Origin: Magnetococcales bacterium
GTDB lineage: Bacteria; Pseudomonadota; Magnetococcia; Magnetococcales; Magnetaquicoccaceae
DNA length: 63,187 nucleotides
Assembly (NCBI GenBank): GCA_015231375.1
Contig: JADGBT010000010.1
Location: 1 to 63,187 of the forward strand
Direction: 5' to 3'
Below the pieces are notes generated by a model. It searched no databases. It was not told the origin of the DNA and saw only the letters and a list, made by a program, of their open reading frames with translations. Of this stretch, positions 8,383-16,595 are shown in pieces; position 1 is the stretch's first letter; every line of letters starts with the position of its first letter. Position numbers and translations under genes: made by a program.

Positions 8383-9141
8383 ATGTGGTCTCCTTTTCTG
8401 ATCGCGTTGGGGTTGCTGACCCGTCTTCCTCTTCCCTGGCGCCGGCGCGCTCCGGAGCCGTGGGAGTCGGGACGCTCGGTCTTGTTTTATCCGGTCGTGG
8501 GTGTGCTGCTGGGCGGGATGCTGGCGGGTCTGGCCGGGATGTTTGCGGCGGTGGGCCTGGAGCCGGGGGTGGGGGCGGCGCTGTTGCTGATCGCCTGGGT
8601 TTGGCTGACCGGCGGCATGCACCTGGAGGGGCTGTCGGATAGCGCCGATGGCTGGATCGGCGGCCTGGGCGACCGGGAACGGGCGCTGGCGATCCTGAAG
8701 GATCCTTACTGCGGGCCGTTCGGGGTGATGGCTTTGGTGCTGCTCCTGCTGCTCAAATGGAATCTGTTGCGGTTGATCGGGCAAACCGGAGCCTGGGAGC
8801 CGTTGCTGGTGGCGCCGGTGCTGGGACGGGTGGGGATCGTGGGACTGTTTCTGACTTTGCCTTATGCGCGTCCTGGTGGCATGGGCGAGGTGGCGGCCAG
8901 GAACGTGCCCCGGGGTCCGGCCTGGATGGTGGGATTGGGTGGGGTGGGGCTGGCGCTGGGATTGGGGGGGTGGTGGAGCGTTCTGGCCTGGGCGGGGGGA
9001 TGGTGGATGGTGCGGCGGGGGTGGTTGTCGCGTTTCGGGGGGGTCACCGGAGATGCGGCGGGGGCGGCGTGTGAACTGCTCGAAGCCGTGGTGTTGATGG
9101 TCTGGCTGCTTGAAAGCGGAGGCGCGACAACCCAATCATGA
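8383..9141 (+). CDS. cobS: Adenosylcobinamide-GDP ribazoletransferase (cobalamin synthase)
   Basis: A 252-residue integral membrane enzyme that joins adenosylcobinamide-GDP to alpha-ribazole, the last step of B12 assembly. The N-terminal ALGLLTRLP and the acidic metal-binding motif GGMHLEGLSDSADGW, followed by ILKDPYCGPFGVMALVL, identify it. Hydrophobic segments are rich in glycine and leucine. The C-terminal GGVTGDAAGAACELLEA is also conserved. It follows cobT by 10 bases, and its stop overlaps the next gene by 4 bases, so the peptidase gene is probably transcribed with it. Confidence 0.94.
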   Translation: MWSPFLIALGLLTRLPLPWRRRAPEPWESGRSVLFYPVVGVLLGGMLAGLAGMFAAVGLEPGVGAALLLIAWVWLTGGMHLEGLSDSADGWIGGLGDRERALAILKDPYCGPFGVMALVLLLLLKWNLLRLIGQTGAWEPLLVAPVLGRVGIVGLFLTLPYARPGGMGEVAARNVPRGPAWMVGLGGVGLALGLGGWWSVLAWAGGWWMVRRGWLSRFGGVTGDAAGAACELLEAVVLMVWLLESGGATTQS

Positions 9142-10781
9142 CACGCTCTGTACGATTCGGGATGCTCTTTGGGTGTCTGCTGTGGGGGGGCGCGATTTTG
9201 CCTTTTGGCGCGGGCCGCGCCGAGGTGTTCGACGCCGAAGCCCAGTTGGGCCGTTATGCCACGGTGACGCTGGAAGCCGATCTTTCCGGTCTCGACAGCG
9301 CGGAACGGCGGATGATTCCGCTGCTCACCGAGGCGGCGCGGGCCATGGAGTCGGTTTTCTGGCGTCAGAGCGTGGGGGATCCGGAGGCGTTGTTCGCCAT
9401 GCCCTGGACCCGTCCTGTGCGACAGTTGCTGGCGATCCATTATGGCCTGTGGGACCGGATGGAGAACAATCGGCCCTTGCTGCCGGGGATTGCCGCCAAG
9501 CCCGAGGGTGCCCGTTTCTATCCCGACGATTTGACCCGCGAGGCGTTCGAGGCCGCTGCCAAGGATCAACCCGCGTTGAAGGATCCGTTTGCCCTGGTGC
9601 GTCGCGAGGGGGAGGACGGGGGGTTGAAGGCCATTCCCTATCATCAGGCGTTTCAGGCGTTTCATCTTCTGGCCGCCGAGCGTCTGCGTCGAGCGGCGGC
9701 CCTGGCCACGGACGCGGCCCAGGCCCGCTATCTGAATCTGCGCGCCGAGGCGTTGCTGACCGATCGTTACCAGGAGAGCGACCGCGCCTGGATGGAGATG
9801 AAGCACAATCGTCTGGATCTGATCATCGGTCCCATCGAGACCTACGAGGATGGGTTGATGGGGATCAAGGCGGCTCACGAGGCGTTGTTGCTGATCAAGG
9901 ATCCGGCCTGGGAGCGGCGTCTGGCGCGTCAGACCGGGCGGCTGGAGGCGTATCAGGCCCATCTGCCGGTGCCGGAGGTCTATCGGGCCGAAGTGCCCGG
10001 CGCCGAGTCGGATCTGGGGGTGTACGACGCGCTGTTGATGACCGGTGACGCCGCCGCCACCCGACCCATTGCCATCAATCTGCCCAACGATCCCCAGGTG
10101 CAACTGGAAAAAGGCTCCAGGCGGTTGCAATTGCGCAATGTCATGCGCGCCAAGTTCGACCGGATTCTGCGGCCCATGGCCGAGGTGTTGCTGGATCCGG
10201 CCCAGGTGTGTCGGGTGACTTTCGACGCGTTGTTCGTCAATACGCTGTTTCACGAGGTGGCCCATGGCCTGGGGATCAAGAAGGTGATCCAGGGTGATGA
10301 GACCGGCGCAACGGTCAACGACGCCTTGAAAGAAGACGCCTGGATGATGGAAGAGGGCAAGGCCGACGCCCTCGCCTTGTGGCTGGGGGATCTGGATGGG
10401 GAGATGGAGTTGTGGGACGCCTCTCCCGATGGCATGCTGATGGCCGAGGAGAGTCGCGCCATCACCGAATTCGCCTCTTTGTTCCGGGCCATCCGGTTTG
10501 GTCCTGGCAGCGCCCATGCCCGCGCCAACCTGATCCGGTTCAATTTTCTGCGGGAGGGGGGAGCCTTCGCGCGCGACGGGCAGGGGCGCTATCGGGTGGA
10601 TGTGGACCGCATGCGACAAGCCTCGCGGGAGCTGGCCAGCCGCATCCTGATTTTGCAGGGCGATGGGGATCTGCGCGGGGTCCGGGAGCTTGAGAAACGC
10701 TACGGCACTCTTTCCGCCGCGTTGCTGGCGGATTTGAGACGGGTGGAGGAGGCGGGCATTCCGGTGGATATCGCGTTTTGA
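9138..10781 (+). CDS. M49-like (dipeptidyl-peptidase III family) zinc metallopeptidase, exported
   Basis: A 547-residue protein with an N-terminal signal peptide (about residues 1-28, ending near GRAEVF). HEVAH at residues 372-376 and EEGKAD starting at 405 give the two zinc-site motifs expected of the M49 clan. Classical DPP III has an HExxGH motif with one extra residue; here the spacing is HExxH. The region DTLFHEVAH-like to KEDAWMMEEGKADALAL resembles bacterial secreted Zn-dependent hydrolases annotated near this family. The start overlaps the cobS stop by 4 bases, yet no known B12 role exists, so the linkage may be only transcriptional. The gene converges on the adenylation enzyme gene 12 bases away. 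Confidence 0.72.
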   Translation: MTRSVRFGMLFGCLLWGGAILPFGAGRAEVFDAEAQLGRYATVTLEADLSGLDSAERRMIPLLTEAARAMESVFWRQSVGDPEALFAMPWTRPVRQLLAIHYGLWDRMENNRPLLPGIAAKPEGARFYPDDLTREAFEAAAKDQPALKDPFALVRREGEDGGLKAIPYHQAFQAFHLLAAERLRRAAALATDAAQARYLNLRAEALLTDRYQESDRAWMEMKHNRLDLIIGPIETYEDGLMGIKAAHEALLLIKDPAWERRLARQTGRLEAYQAHLPVPEVYRAEVPGAESDLGVYDALLMTGDAAATRPIAINLPNDPQVQLEKGSRRLQLRNVMRAKFDRILRPMAEVLLDPAQVCRVTFDALFVNTLFHEVAHGLGIKKVIQGDETGATVNDALKEDAWMMEEGKADALALWLGDLDGEMELWDASPDGMLMAEESRAITEFASLFRAIRFGPGSAHARANLIRFNFLREGGAFARDGQGRYRVDVDRMRQASRELASRILILQGDGDLRGVRELEKRYGTLSAALLADLRRVEEAGIPVDIAF

Positions 10782-10792
10782 AACCAGGGGAA

Positions 10793-12424
10793 TCAGTGGC
10801 CCGCCGCCGTGGGCGGGTGGACCAGTTCCGCCAGTTTGAGCAGATCGGTTTTGCCATTGGCGTTCAGAGGCAGCAGGGAGAGCCGTTGCAGGTGGCGGGG
10901 CACCATGTAATGGGGCAGCCGTTGGGCGCAGGTTTCCAGGATTTCCGCGTCGGTGCGCTTCGAGTCGCAGACGAATCCCACCACGCAGGTGACATTCTCA
11001 CCGGAGGTCGGCCAGCCCACCACCGCCACCTGATCCGACTGGGCGGCCTGACGCAGGGTGTGTTCGATTTCCGACAACTCCACCCGGTAGCCACGGATTT
11101 TCAACTGCCGGTCCACCCGGTCCAGATAATGATAGCCCACCCCATTCTGCCAGCGTACCAGATCCCCGGTCTTGTACCAGCGCCGGGAGGTTCCGGTGGC
11201 GTCCGTGTGCAGGAAATAACTCCGTTGGGTTTCGGCGGGATGGTGCCAATAGCCCGGAGTCACCTGGGAGCCGGAGAGACACAACTCCCCCTGGATGCCT
11301 TCGGTTTCCGGCACCAGGTCGCCATCCACCAGCATGGCCGCCGACTGTCCCGGATAGGGAACGCCGATGGGGACAATGCCGTTGAGGCACTCTTGAGGGG
11401 AGCGGTCGGCGTTCCAGAGATAGCCGGTCACGCAGATGGTGCCTTCCGTGGGGCCGTAACTGTTGTCGATCACCGCGTTGGGAGCGGCGTTTTGCCACAG
11501 GCGGGCCGCTTCCAGGGTGAGCCGTTCGCCGCCGAACACGCACCAGCGCAACGACGGAAACGCCCCAGCGCGCAGCAGACGCATGCGCTGCATGAAGGTG
11601 ATCACCGCAGGCACCGATTCCCAGAAGGTCAGGGCGTGTTCCTGGATGAAGCGCGCCGGCGCCATGCGGCTGGCCTCGGGCACCGGATACAGACAGGCTC
11701 CGGCTGCCCAGCAGACGAATTGATCATGGACCGAGGCGTCGAAGGTCAGGTCGCTGTGTTGGGAGAAGCGATCCTCGGGGCCGGGTTGATAACGCTCCAG
11801 CATGCCGGCCACGAAGGCTTCGACATTGGCAGGGGAGACGACCACCCCCTTGGGAATGCCGGTACTGCCGGAGGTGAACAGCAGATAGGCGATGGATCCT
11901 CCGTCCGGCTGCGGCGCTGTCACATGGGGCGCGACGGCGCACAGCTCGCTTGAGGTCACGAAACGATGCCGGGAAAGGGCGTGGGTCCACTCCGGCAGGG
12001 TCGGGTGTTCGGGCAGCAGGATGGTCAGAGCGTTGGCGCTGGTTTCCAGCAACGCCTGGGCCGACTCGGCGCAGCGGTCATCGAGGATCAGCAGTTTCAC
12101 CCCGGACAAGTCGGTGATGTGCCGGTTGCGCGAGACGGGAAAATGGGGATTCAGGGGCACATACCCTTTGCCCGCGTACAGGATCGCCAGAATCGAGGCA
12201 TAGGCGGTCAGGGAGCGGTAGCCGAACAGGGCCACCGTGGGATGGGTCGGGTCGGGATTGAACCGCTCGATGGCCGAGGCGAGCTGCAACACCCGCTCCA
12301 GCAGTTCTGCGTAGCGGTGGCGGGTGTCACCGATGCACAGGGCGGGACGCTGCGGGTGTCGCAGGGCGGTTTGATGGAACCGTTGGGCGATGTTGATCGG
12401 GGGAGGCGTGGTCATGAGGGGCAT
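10793..12424 (-). CDS. DltA-like amino acid (acyl) adenylation enzyme
   Basis: A 543-residue member of the ANL adenylating superfamily, activating a carboxylic acid as AMP ester and loading it on a carrier protein. Core motifs are LLFTSGSTGIPKGVVV, NSYGPTEGTICVTGY, GELCLSGSQVTPGYW, YKTGDLVRW, and the C-terminal KIRGYRVELSEIEHTLR and NGKTDLLKL with the catalytic lysine. Similarity in layout to D-alanine:carrier ligase DltA is supported by the neighbours: a membrane acyltransferase and a small carrier protein immediately upstream on the same strand. The substrate amino acid cannot be read from the sequence. Starts at ATG 12424 or 12415; the difference is three residues. Confidence 0.82.
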   Translation of the reverse strand: MPLMTTPPPINIAQRFHQTALRHPQRPALCIGDTRHRYAELLERVLQLASAIERFNPDPTHPTVALFGYRSLTAYASILAILYAGKGYVPLNPHFPVSRNRHITDLSGVKLLILDDRCAESAQALLETSANALTILLPEHPTLPEWTHALSRHRFVTSSELCAVAPHVTAPQPDGGSIAYLLFTSGSTGIPKGVVVSPANVEAFVAGMLERYQPGPEDRFSQHSDLTFDASVHDQFVCWAAGACLYPVPEASRMAPARFIQEHALTFWESVPAVITFMQRMRLLRAGAFPSLRWCVFGGERLTLEAARLWQNAAPNAVIDNSYGPTEGTICVTGYLWNADRSPQECLNGIVPIGVPYPGQSAAMLVDGDLVPETEGIQGELCLSGSQVTPGYWHHPAETQRSYFLHTDATGTSRRWYKTGDLVRWQNGVGYHYLDRVDRQLKIRGYRVELSEIEHTLRQAAQSDQVAVVGWPTSGENVTCVVGFVCDSKRTDAEILETCAQRLPHYMVPRHLQRLSLLPLNANGKTDLLKLAELVHPPTAAGH

Positions 12425-12430
12425 GGCGGG

Positions 12431-13870
12431 TTAGCCGTGAATGCCGAACAGCGCCAGAAAGAACGTGGTGTCTTCCACGAACGACGAGTCGGTGCGGTCC
12501 CAGATGCGCAGGATGGCGAAAAAGATCCAGACCCCGGCCACCTTGCGGATCGTCACCAGGGTGGAACAGGGGGCCGAGTGTTTGCCGCGTTGATTCTGCT
12601 CGCGCAGAATGCTGACAAAGATGGCGATCCCCAGAACGAACGTATAGAACAGATACGAGCTGAAGCGGGAAAAGGAGAGAATGTCGCCGCTGATGATCAG
12701 GCGGTCGAAATGTTGCAAGACGTGATAATAGAGATTGCCGAAGAAGGCCGAGGCCATGGTGGCGACAAAGATGCGCCATTTTGGGTGCTGCTTGAAATAG
12801 GCGAGATAAACCGGGAAGAAAAAGAAATCGACCAGCAATTCCTTGAAATAGAAATAATAGCGGTTCCAGAAATCGATCAGGGTCTTGGCCAGCAACGGTT
12901 TGTAGGTGTTGCGGAACAGATTGAAGCCGAACAGGCGCAGACAGCCGATGATTAAATGACCGATGATGGCCAGTTGGGTGGTTTCGTAGACCATATCCAC
13001 GATCAGGCTGCCCCAGACCGTGAGCGGGTCCGGCATGTGGGTGGCGCTGAGGATGATCAGTTCGTTGATGTGGTGCAGCGTGAATAAGAGGGGGACGGCC
13101 CCATCGGCGGCATCGAAGAAGCCCCAGTCGAGCAGGTCCAGGGCCGAATCCCAGATCGACGCCAGGATCAGCAGCTTGACTCCGGCCAGTTGGATGCGCG
13201 CCAGATCGAGTCGTCCGTTGGCGCGTTTGGAGTACAGATAGTCGAGTCCCTTGCCGTAGGGCACCTGACTGGATCCCATGTAGGGCAGACAGTAGATCAG
13301 GTGGTCCACGAAGCCGTTCTGCTTGAGGGATCCGCGTTTGCCCGCGTACAGCAAAAAGCCGATGCGCCAGACCAGAAACGAGAAAAAGACCAGCACCACA
13401 TTCAGGTTGCTGGCCACGATCCAGGAGGGATCTTCACGGAAATCCACGGGAAAGAACAGGATTGCGATGATCCATATCCACAAGAGGATGTGCAGGAAAA
13501 TCTGGGGATGATTCCGGACGATTTTTGGTAATGATGAGAAGGTTTTTGCGATATGATAAAAAATATAAAGCATGCCGACGATCAACAGAGCATCGACTGT
13601 CAACCACATCATTTCGTCAACGTTCAGTTGGGTCAGTTTGGTGTAGAGAAACAATCCGCCGCCGCCCACCACCATGATCCAGGCGCGTTGGTTGGGAAAT
13701 AGTTGCGTCAGAATCATGAAGGGCAACAAAAAAAGATACTTTGTAGAATACAGAAGCGCGCAGACGACAACCCAAAGGGTGGTGTTTCCCAAAGTTGAAA
13801 TCGAAAACTCATGAAGACGGCTGTTTTCGTGGAACTGGGAAATTTTATGGTAATAACTGTTGAGAGTCAT
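12431..13870 (-). CDS. MBOAT-family membrane acyltransferase (DltB-like position)
   Basis: A 479-residue protein with about ten membrane segments. FWNRYYFYFKELLVDFFFFP is the MBOAT signature region seen in DltB and AlgI. The segment SAFFGNLYYHVLQH further on supplies the conserved histidine of the active-site channel. MBOAT proteins of this group transfer an activated acyl group across the membrane to an extracytoplasmic acceptor. The start overlaps the carrier protein stop by 4 bases, and the stop is 6 bases before the adenylation enzyme, so the three genes form a tight operon. Base composition is lower in GC than its neighbours, as often seen for very hydrophobic proteins. No DltD homologue is adjacent. 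Confidence 0.8.
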   Translation of the reverse strand: MTLNSYYHKISQFHENSRLHEFSISTLGNTTLWVVVCALLYSTKYLFLLPFMILTQLFPNQRAWIMVVGGGGLFLYTKLTQLNVDEMMWLTVDALLIVGMLYIFYHIAKTFSSLPKIVRNHPQIFLHILLWIWIIAILFFPVDFREDPSWIVASNLNVVLVFFSFLVWRIGFLLYAGKRGSLKQNGFVDHLIYCLPYMGSSQVPYGKGLDYLYSKRANGRLDLARIQLAGVKLLILASIWDSALDLLDWGFFDAADGAVPLLFTLHHINELIILSATHMPDPLTVWGSLIVDMVYETTQLAIIGHLIIGCLRLFGFNLFRNTYKPLLAKTLIDFWNRYYFYFKELLVDFFFFPVYLAYFKQHPKWRIFVATMASAFFGNLYYHVLQHFDRLIISGDILSFSRFSSYLFYTFVLGIAIFVSILREQNQRGKHSAPCSTLVTIRKVAGVWIFFAILRIWDRTDSSFVEDTTFFLALFGIHG

Positions 13871-14121
13871 TTGGCGTATCGGTCGATCAGATCCAGAATT
13901 TTCTGAATGGATTCGAGTTCGACGGGATCGACTCCGGTATCCGAAAAGTCGATGGCGAATCGGGACTCCAGAAAGGCGATGATCTCCAGCATGGCCAGGG
14001 AGTCGATGAGACCGGATTTGATCAATCCGTCGTTGTCGGCGATGCCATCCAGAGGCAGATCCGGGCGTTTGATGGTTGCCAGAAACTGGATCAGGAGTTC
14101 TCGATTTTTCTGAGTATCCAT
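13867..14121 (-). CDS. Acyl/peptidyl carrier protein (DltC-like)
   Basis: An 84-residue carrier protein. The phosphopantetheine attachment motif is GLIDSLAML, with the modified serine at residue 41. The flanking helices (AMLEIIAFLESRFAIDFSD) fit the four-helix carrier fold. The frame is open from 14316, but the ATG at 14121 is chosen because it gives the normal length. It is first in the operon with the MBOAT acyltransferase and the adenylation enzyme, and presumably receives the activated acid from the latter. Confidence 0.88.
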   Translation of the reverse strand: MDTQKNRELLIQFLATIKRPDLPLDGIADNDGLIKSGLIDSLAMLEIIAFLESRFAIDFSDTGVDPVELESIQKILDLIDRYAK

Positions 14122-14487
14122 TGGGTTCTTAACCTGTCTGAAACGGTTGTGCCGAGGGGCGGGATGGCCTTTGGGCGTCTGATCCGCCACGGATGGAACA
14201 CCATCCCAACCGGCGGATTCCACATGGATTTTTTTGTCCATCGCCTGTTGTTCCAGGTCAGGCGATACGGCAAGGAACACAAGCCGGGAGGATGTGCCGG
14301 GCAGGGGGCCTTTCATCCTCGTGTCAGGAACCTGTTTGTCGTGACCACAAAATGCCCTATTTTTTTTATAATTTCAAGTGACGTGCATTTTTTTGCCGGG
14401 AAGGGTCTGGAGACCGGGTGTGTCTCCTGTGCGCAAACGGGCGCCATCCCGGCACTGCCGTCGATTTTTGCGCCGGGATCGGGGTGT
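14122..14487. other. Intergenic region upstream of the carrier-protein operon
   Basis: A 366-base gap between two minus-strand genes. It should hold the promoter of the carrier-MBOAT-ligase operon and the end of the upstream transcript. A short perfect hairpin (GGAGAC 14410-14415 with GTCTCC 14423-14428) lies about 60 bases past the glycosyltransferase stop. A T-rich patch occurs at 14365-14375. No gene is supported. Confidence 0.4.
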
Positions 14488-16104
14488 TTACCATTCCGCC
14501 AGTCGCCACACCCCCAGGAAGCGTTGATGCCGGGATTTGCCGTCCGGGATCAGCAGCAGGGGTTGGGGCAGACCGAAGGGGGGGGCGGTCAGGTTGACGG
14601 GGTGCCAGTGGCCCAGTCGGGAAGTCTGGTTGGTGGCGTTCGGAAAGGTGGTGGCGATCAGATAGCGGGCTTCGCTGCGTTTGAAGTGGCGCAGCGCCTG
14701 CACTCCCAGTTCATCCGGCAGATGGGTCAGGGTGTTGCGGCACAGCAGCGCGTCGGATCGGGGCAACACCTCGTGGCAGATGTCCGCGACGTTGAAACAA
14801 TGGTTCTTGCGCGCGGCGAACAGGGTTCGGTTGTGGGCGATGATCTCTGGCACCACATCGAATCCCAGATACAGATCCAGCGCGTGCGACAGCAACGCCA
14901 TCCAGTTCAGATCTCCGCAACCCGCATCCACCAGCGTGCGCACCCCCAGTGGATTCAGGGCGTTTTGCAGACGGGCACGCAGATCGGCGGTGGCGCTCAC
15001 CAGGGAACCGGAACCGCTGCGGGTTTCGTTGGCGCCCCACTGGTTTTCCTGATGGATCCTGGTGAACAGTTTCCGGATCTCCACCGACGGTCCGGTGGTG
15101 GGGGGATGGGGCGGAAAACGACCGTCCGAACCACGGGTGCCGATGCGGCGACGGCGCAGATCCACATCCGCGTAGGCTTCGTATTCGGCCAGGGTGCGCA
15201 CGGTGCCCAGACCATGACGCTCGATCTCCTGCAACACCTCCGGATCCGTGGAGGCGCGGATTTCCAGCAGGTGTTCCAGACGGGCCACGGAGTGGCGTTG
15301 CAGTTTTCCCCAGTCGATCTTGTGGTCATCCCAGTGGCGGCGGCGGGTGCGGTCGGTATAGTCGTGGTACAAGATCACCCCGTTGGGACTGTAAAGGTCA
15401 TAGCCGTGGGTCCACAGGCGGGCCGACAGCGTGATCTCCTCCCCCTGGAAATACAGATAGGGATCATAGGGCACCTCTGTCACCAGGGATCCGGGTCCGA
15501 ACAGCAGTCCGCCCCCCACAAAGGCCGAGGGGCGGGGCGATGGCGGACGGTCCGCCAGATCCACGTACTCCCCCTGGGGCACCAGGATGCCGTCCCGATT
15601 GAATTTCTTCGCCCGCAGATAGGGATAGCCCCTGGCAAACCGCTCATCCGGCGGAATGTACTTGTTGGGATGGGTGGACAGCACCGCCTTGGGAGAGGGA
15701 CAGGCGTGCAGCATGTCGATCAGTTGCACATCCCAGCCCGGATCGAATCGGGTGTGGCTGTCCACTTGCAGATAGTAGCGCTCTCCCTGGTAGAACTCCA
15801 CCTGGATCCGATGACGCGCCCAACAGGCGCCCCGGCTGTCCGCGATGTGGATCACCCGTCCCCGCACCTGTCCGGCCCGCTCCGGGGGAACCTGGAGAAA
15901 GGTGGCGTCATCGTCTTCTTCCGGCAGGATCTGCCACAACACCCCCACTGTGATCCGTTCCGGATGGCTGGCCTTGGCGAACAGATCGATCAGGGTCCAG
16001 GGGCATTCGCTGTCGCGATAACTGGCGATGGAGACGAACAGGGTGGCGGTTTGGGCGCTCTCCATGGGGCGGGATCCTGGCGCGGGAATGGAAGAGGGGG
16101 TCAT
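14488..16104 (-). CDS. GlcNAc-transferase (GT60-like) fused to a SAM methyltransferase domain
   Basis: A 538-residue cytoplasmic fusion protein. Residues about 20-290 resemble Pfam GlcNAc glycosyltransferases of the polypeptide/Skp1-modifying type. They show SIASYRDSECPWTLIDLF, ADSRGACWARHRIQ, the DxD-like YYLQVDSHTRFDPGWD, FVGGGLLFGPGSL, and YLYFQGEEITLSARLWTHGYD. Residues about 370-538 form a class I methyltransferase, with TLVDAGCGDLNWMALL as SAM-binding motif I and FDVVPEIIAHNR as motif II. The start at ATG 16104 overlaps the preceding stop by 4 bases; an internal ATG at 16065 is possible. The substrate is unknown; clustering with AsnB and another methyltransferase suggests modification of a glycan or peptide. 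Confidence 0.7.
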   Translation of the reverse strand: MTPSSIPAPGSRPMESAQTATLFVSIASYRDSECPWTLIDLFAKASHPERITVGVLWQILPEEDDDATFLQVPPERAGQVRGRVIHIADSRGACWARHRIQVEFYQGERYYLQVDSHTRFDPGWDVQLIDMLHACPSPKAVLSTHPNKYIPPDERFARGYPYLRAKKFNRDGILVPQGEYVDLADRPPSPRPSAFVGGGLLFGPGSLVTEVPYDPYLYFQGEEITLSARLWTHGYDLYSPNGVILYHDYTDRTRRRHWDDHKIDWGKLQRHSVARLEHLLEIRASTDPEVLQEIERHGLGTVRTLAEYEAYADVDLRRRRIGTRGSDGRFPPHPPTTGPSVEIRKLFTRIHQENQWGANETRSGSGSLVSATADLRARLQNALNPLGVRTLVDAGCGDLNWMALLSHALDLYLGFDVVPEIIAHNRTLFAARKNHCFNVADICHEVLPRSDALLCRNTLTHLPDELGVQALRHFKRSEARYLIATTFPNATNQTSRLGHWHPVNLTAPPFGLPQPLLLIPDGKSRHQRFLGVWRLAEW

Positions 16105-16589
16105 GTCTGGACCGCGCGTCGGAACCAGACGAAATCATGGCCCATCCGGGGATGAAAGCCGACGAAAACCGTTTGCCCGGCCAGCAGATCCAGCTGTTGC
16201 AAGGCGATGGCCCGATGATTGCCATCGATGATCACGAAGGGGCCTTCTCCCGAAAAGGCGGTCAGGATGATCGGTTCGAAGGCGTCGCCCAGGGCCAGAG
16301 CTTTTTTCATGCTCCGGATGCGGGATTGGTGGCGGTAGTCGTCCGTTCCCAGGCAGGGATCCGCAGCGATGAGCGGCAGACGACAGGAACCGAACAGCAG
16401 TTTCCAGTCTCTGGAGCCGATGACGTAAATCCGGTTGCAGTCTTGCGGTTCCAGGCGACAGCGAAACCAGCAGACTCCCGCAGGCAGGGGTTGCCACACC
16501 TCGGGCTTGGGCATGGGCTTGCCGCCCGCCGAACGACGCCAGGAGTCGAGCACCTCCGTTTCCCACTCTACCGCGCGACCGATCTGCAT
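16101..16589 (-). CDS. ParB/Srx-superfamily-like small protein
   Basis: A 162-residue protein not assigned to a named family. Residues about 105-135 contain EPIILTAFSGEGPFVIIDGNHRAIALQ split over two strands and a helix; the IIDGNHRAIAL core is like the nucleotide-binding motif (DGxHRxxA) of the ParB/sulfiredoxin fold. Such domains often occur as stand-alone proteins beside glycosyltransferases. The gene is 6 bases downstream of the AsnB-type gene and overlaps the glycosyltransferase start by 4 bases, so it is part of the same operon. No signal or membrane segment. Confidence 0.5.
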   Translation of the reverse strand: MQIGRAVEWETEVLDSWRRSAGGKPMPKPEVWQPLPAGVCWFRCRLEPQDCNRIYVIGSRDWKLLFGSCRLPLIAADPCLGTDDYRHQSRIRSMKKALALGDAFEPIILTAFSGEGPFVIIDGNHRAIALQQLDLLAGQTVFVGFHPRMGHDFVWFRRAVQT

Positions 16590-16595
16590 GGAATG

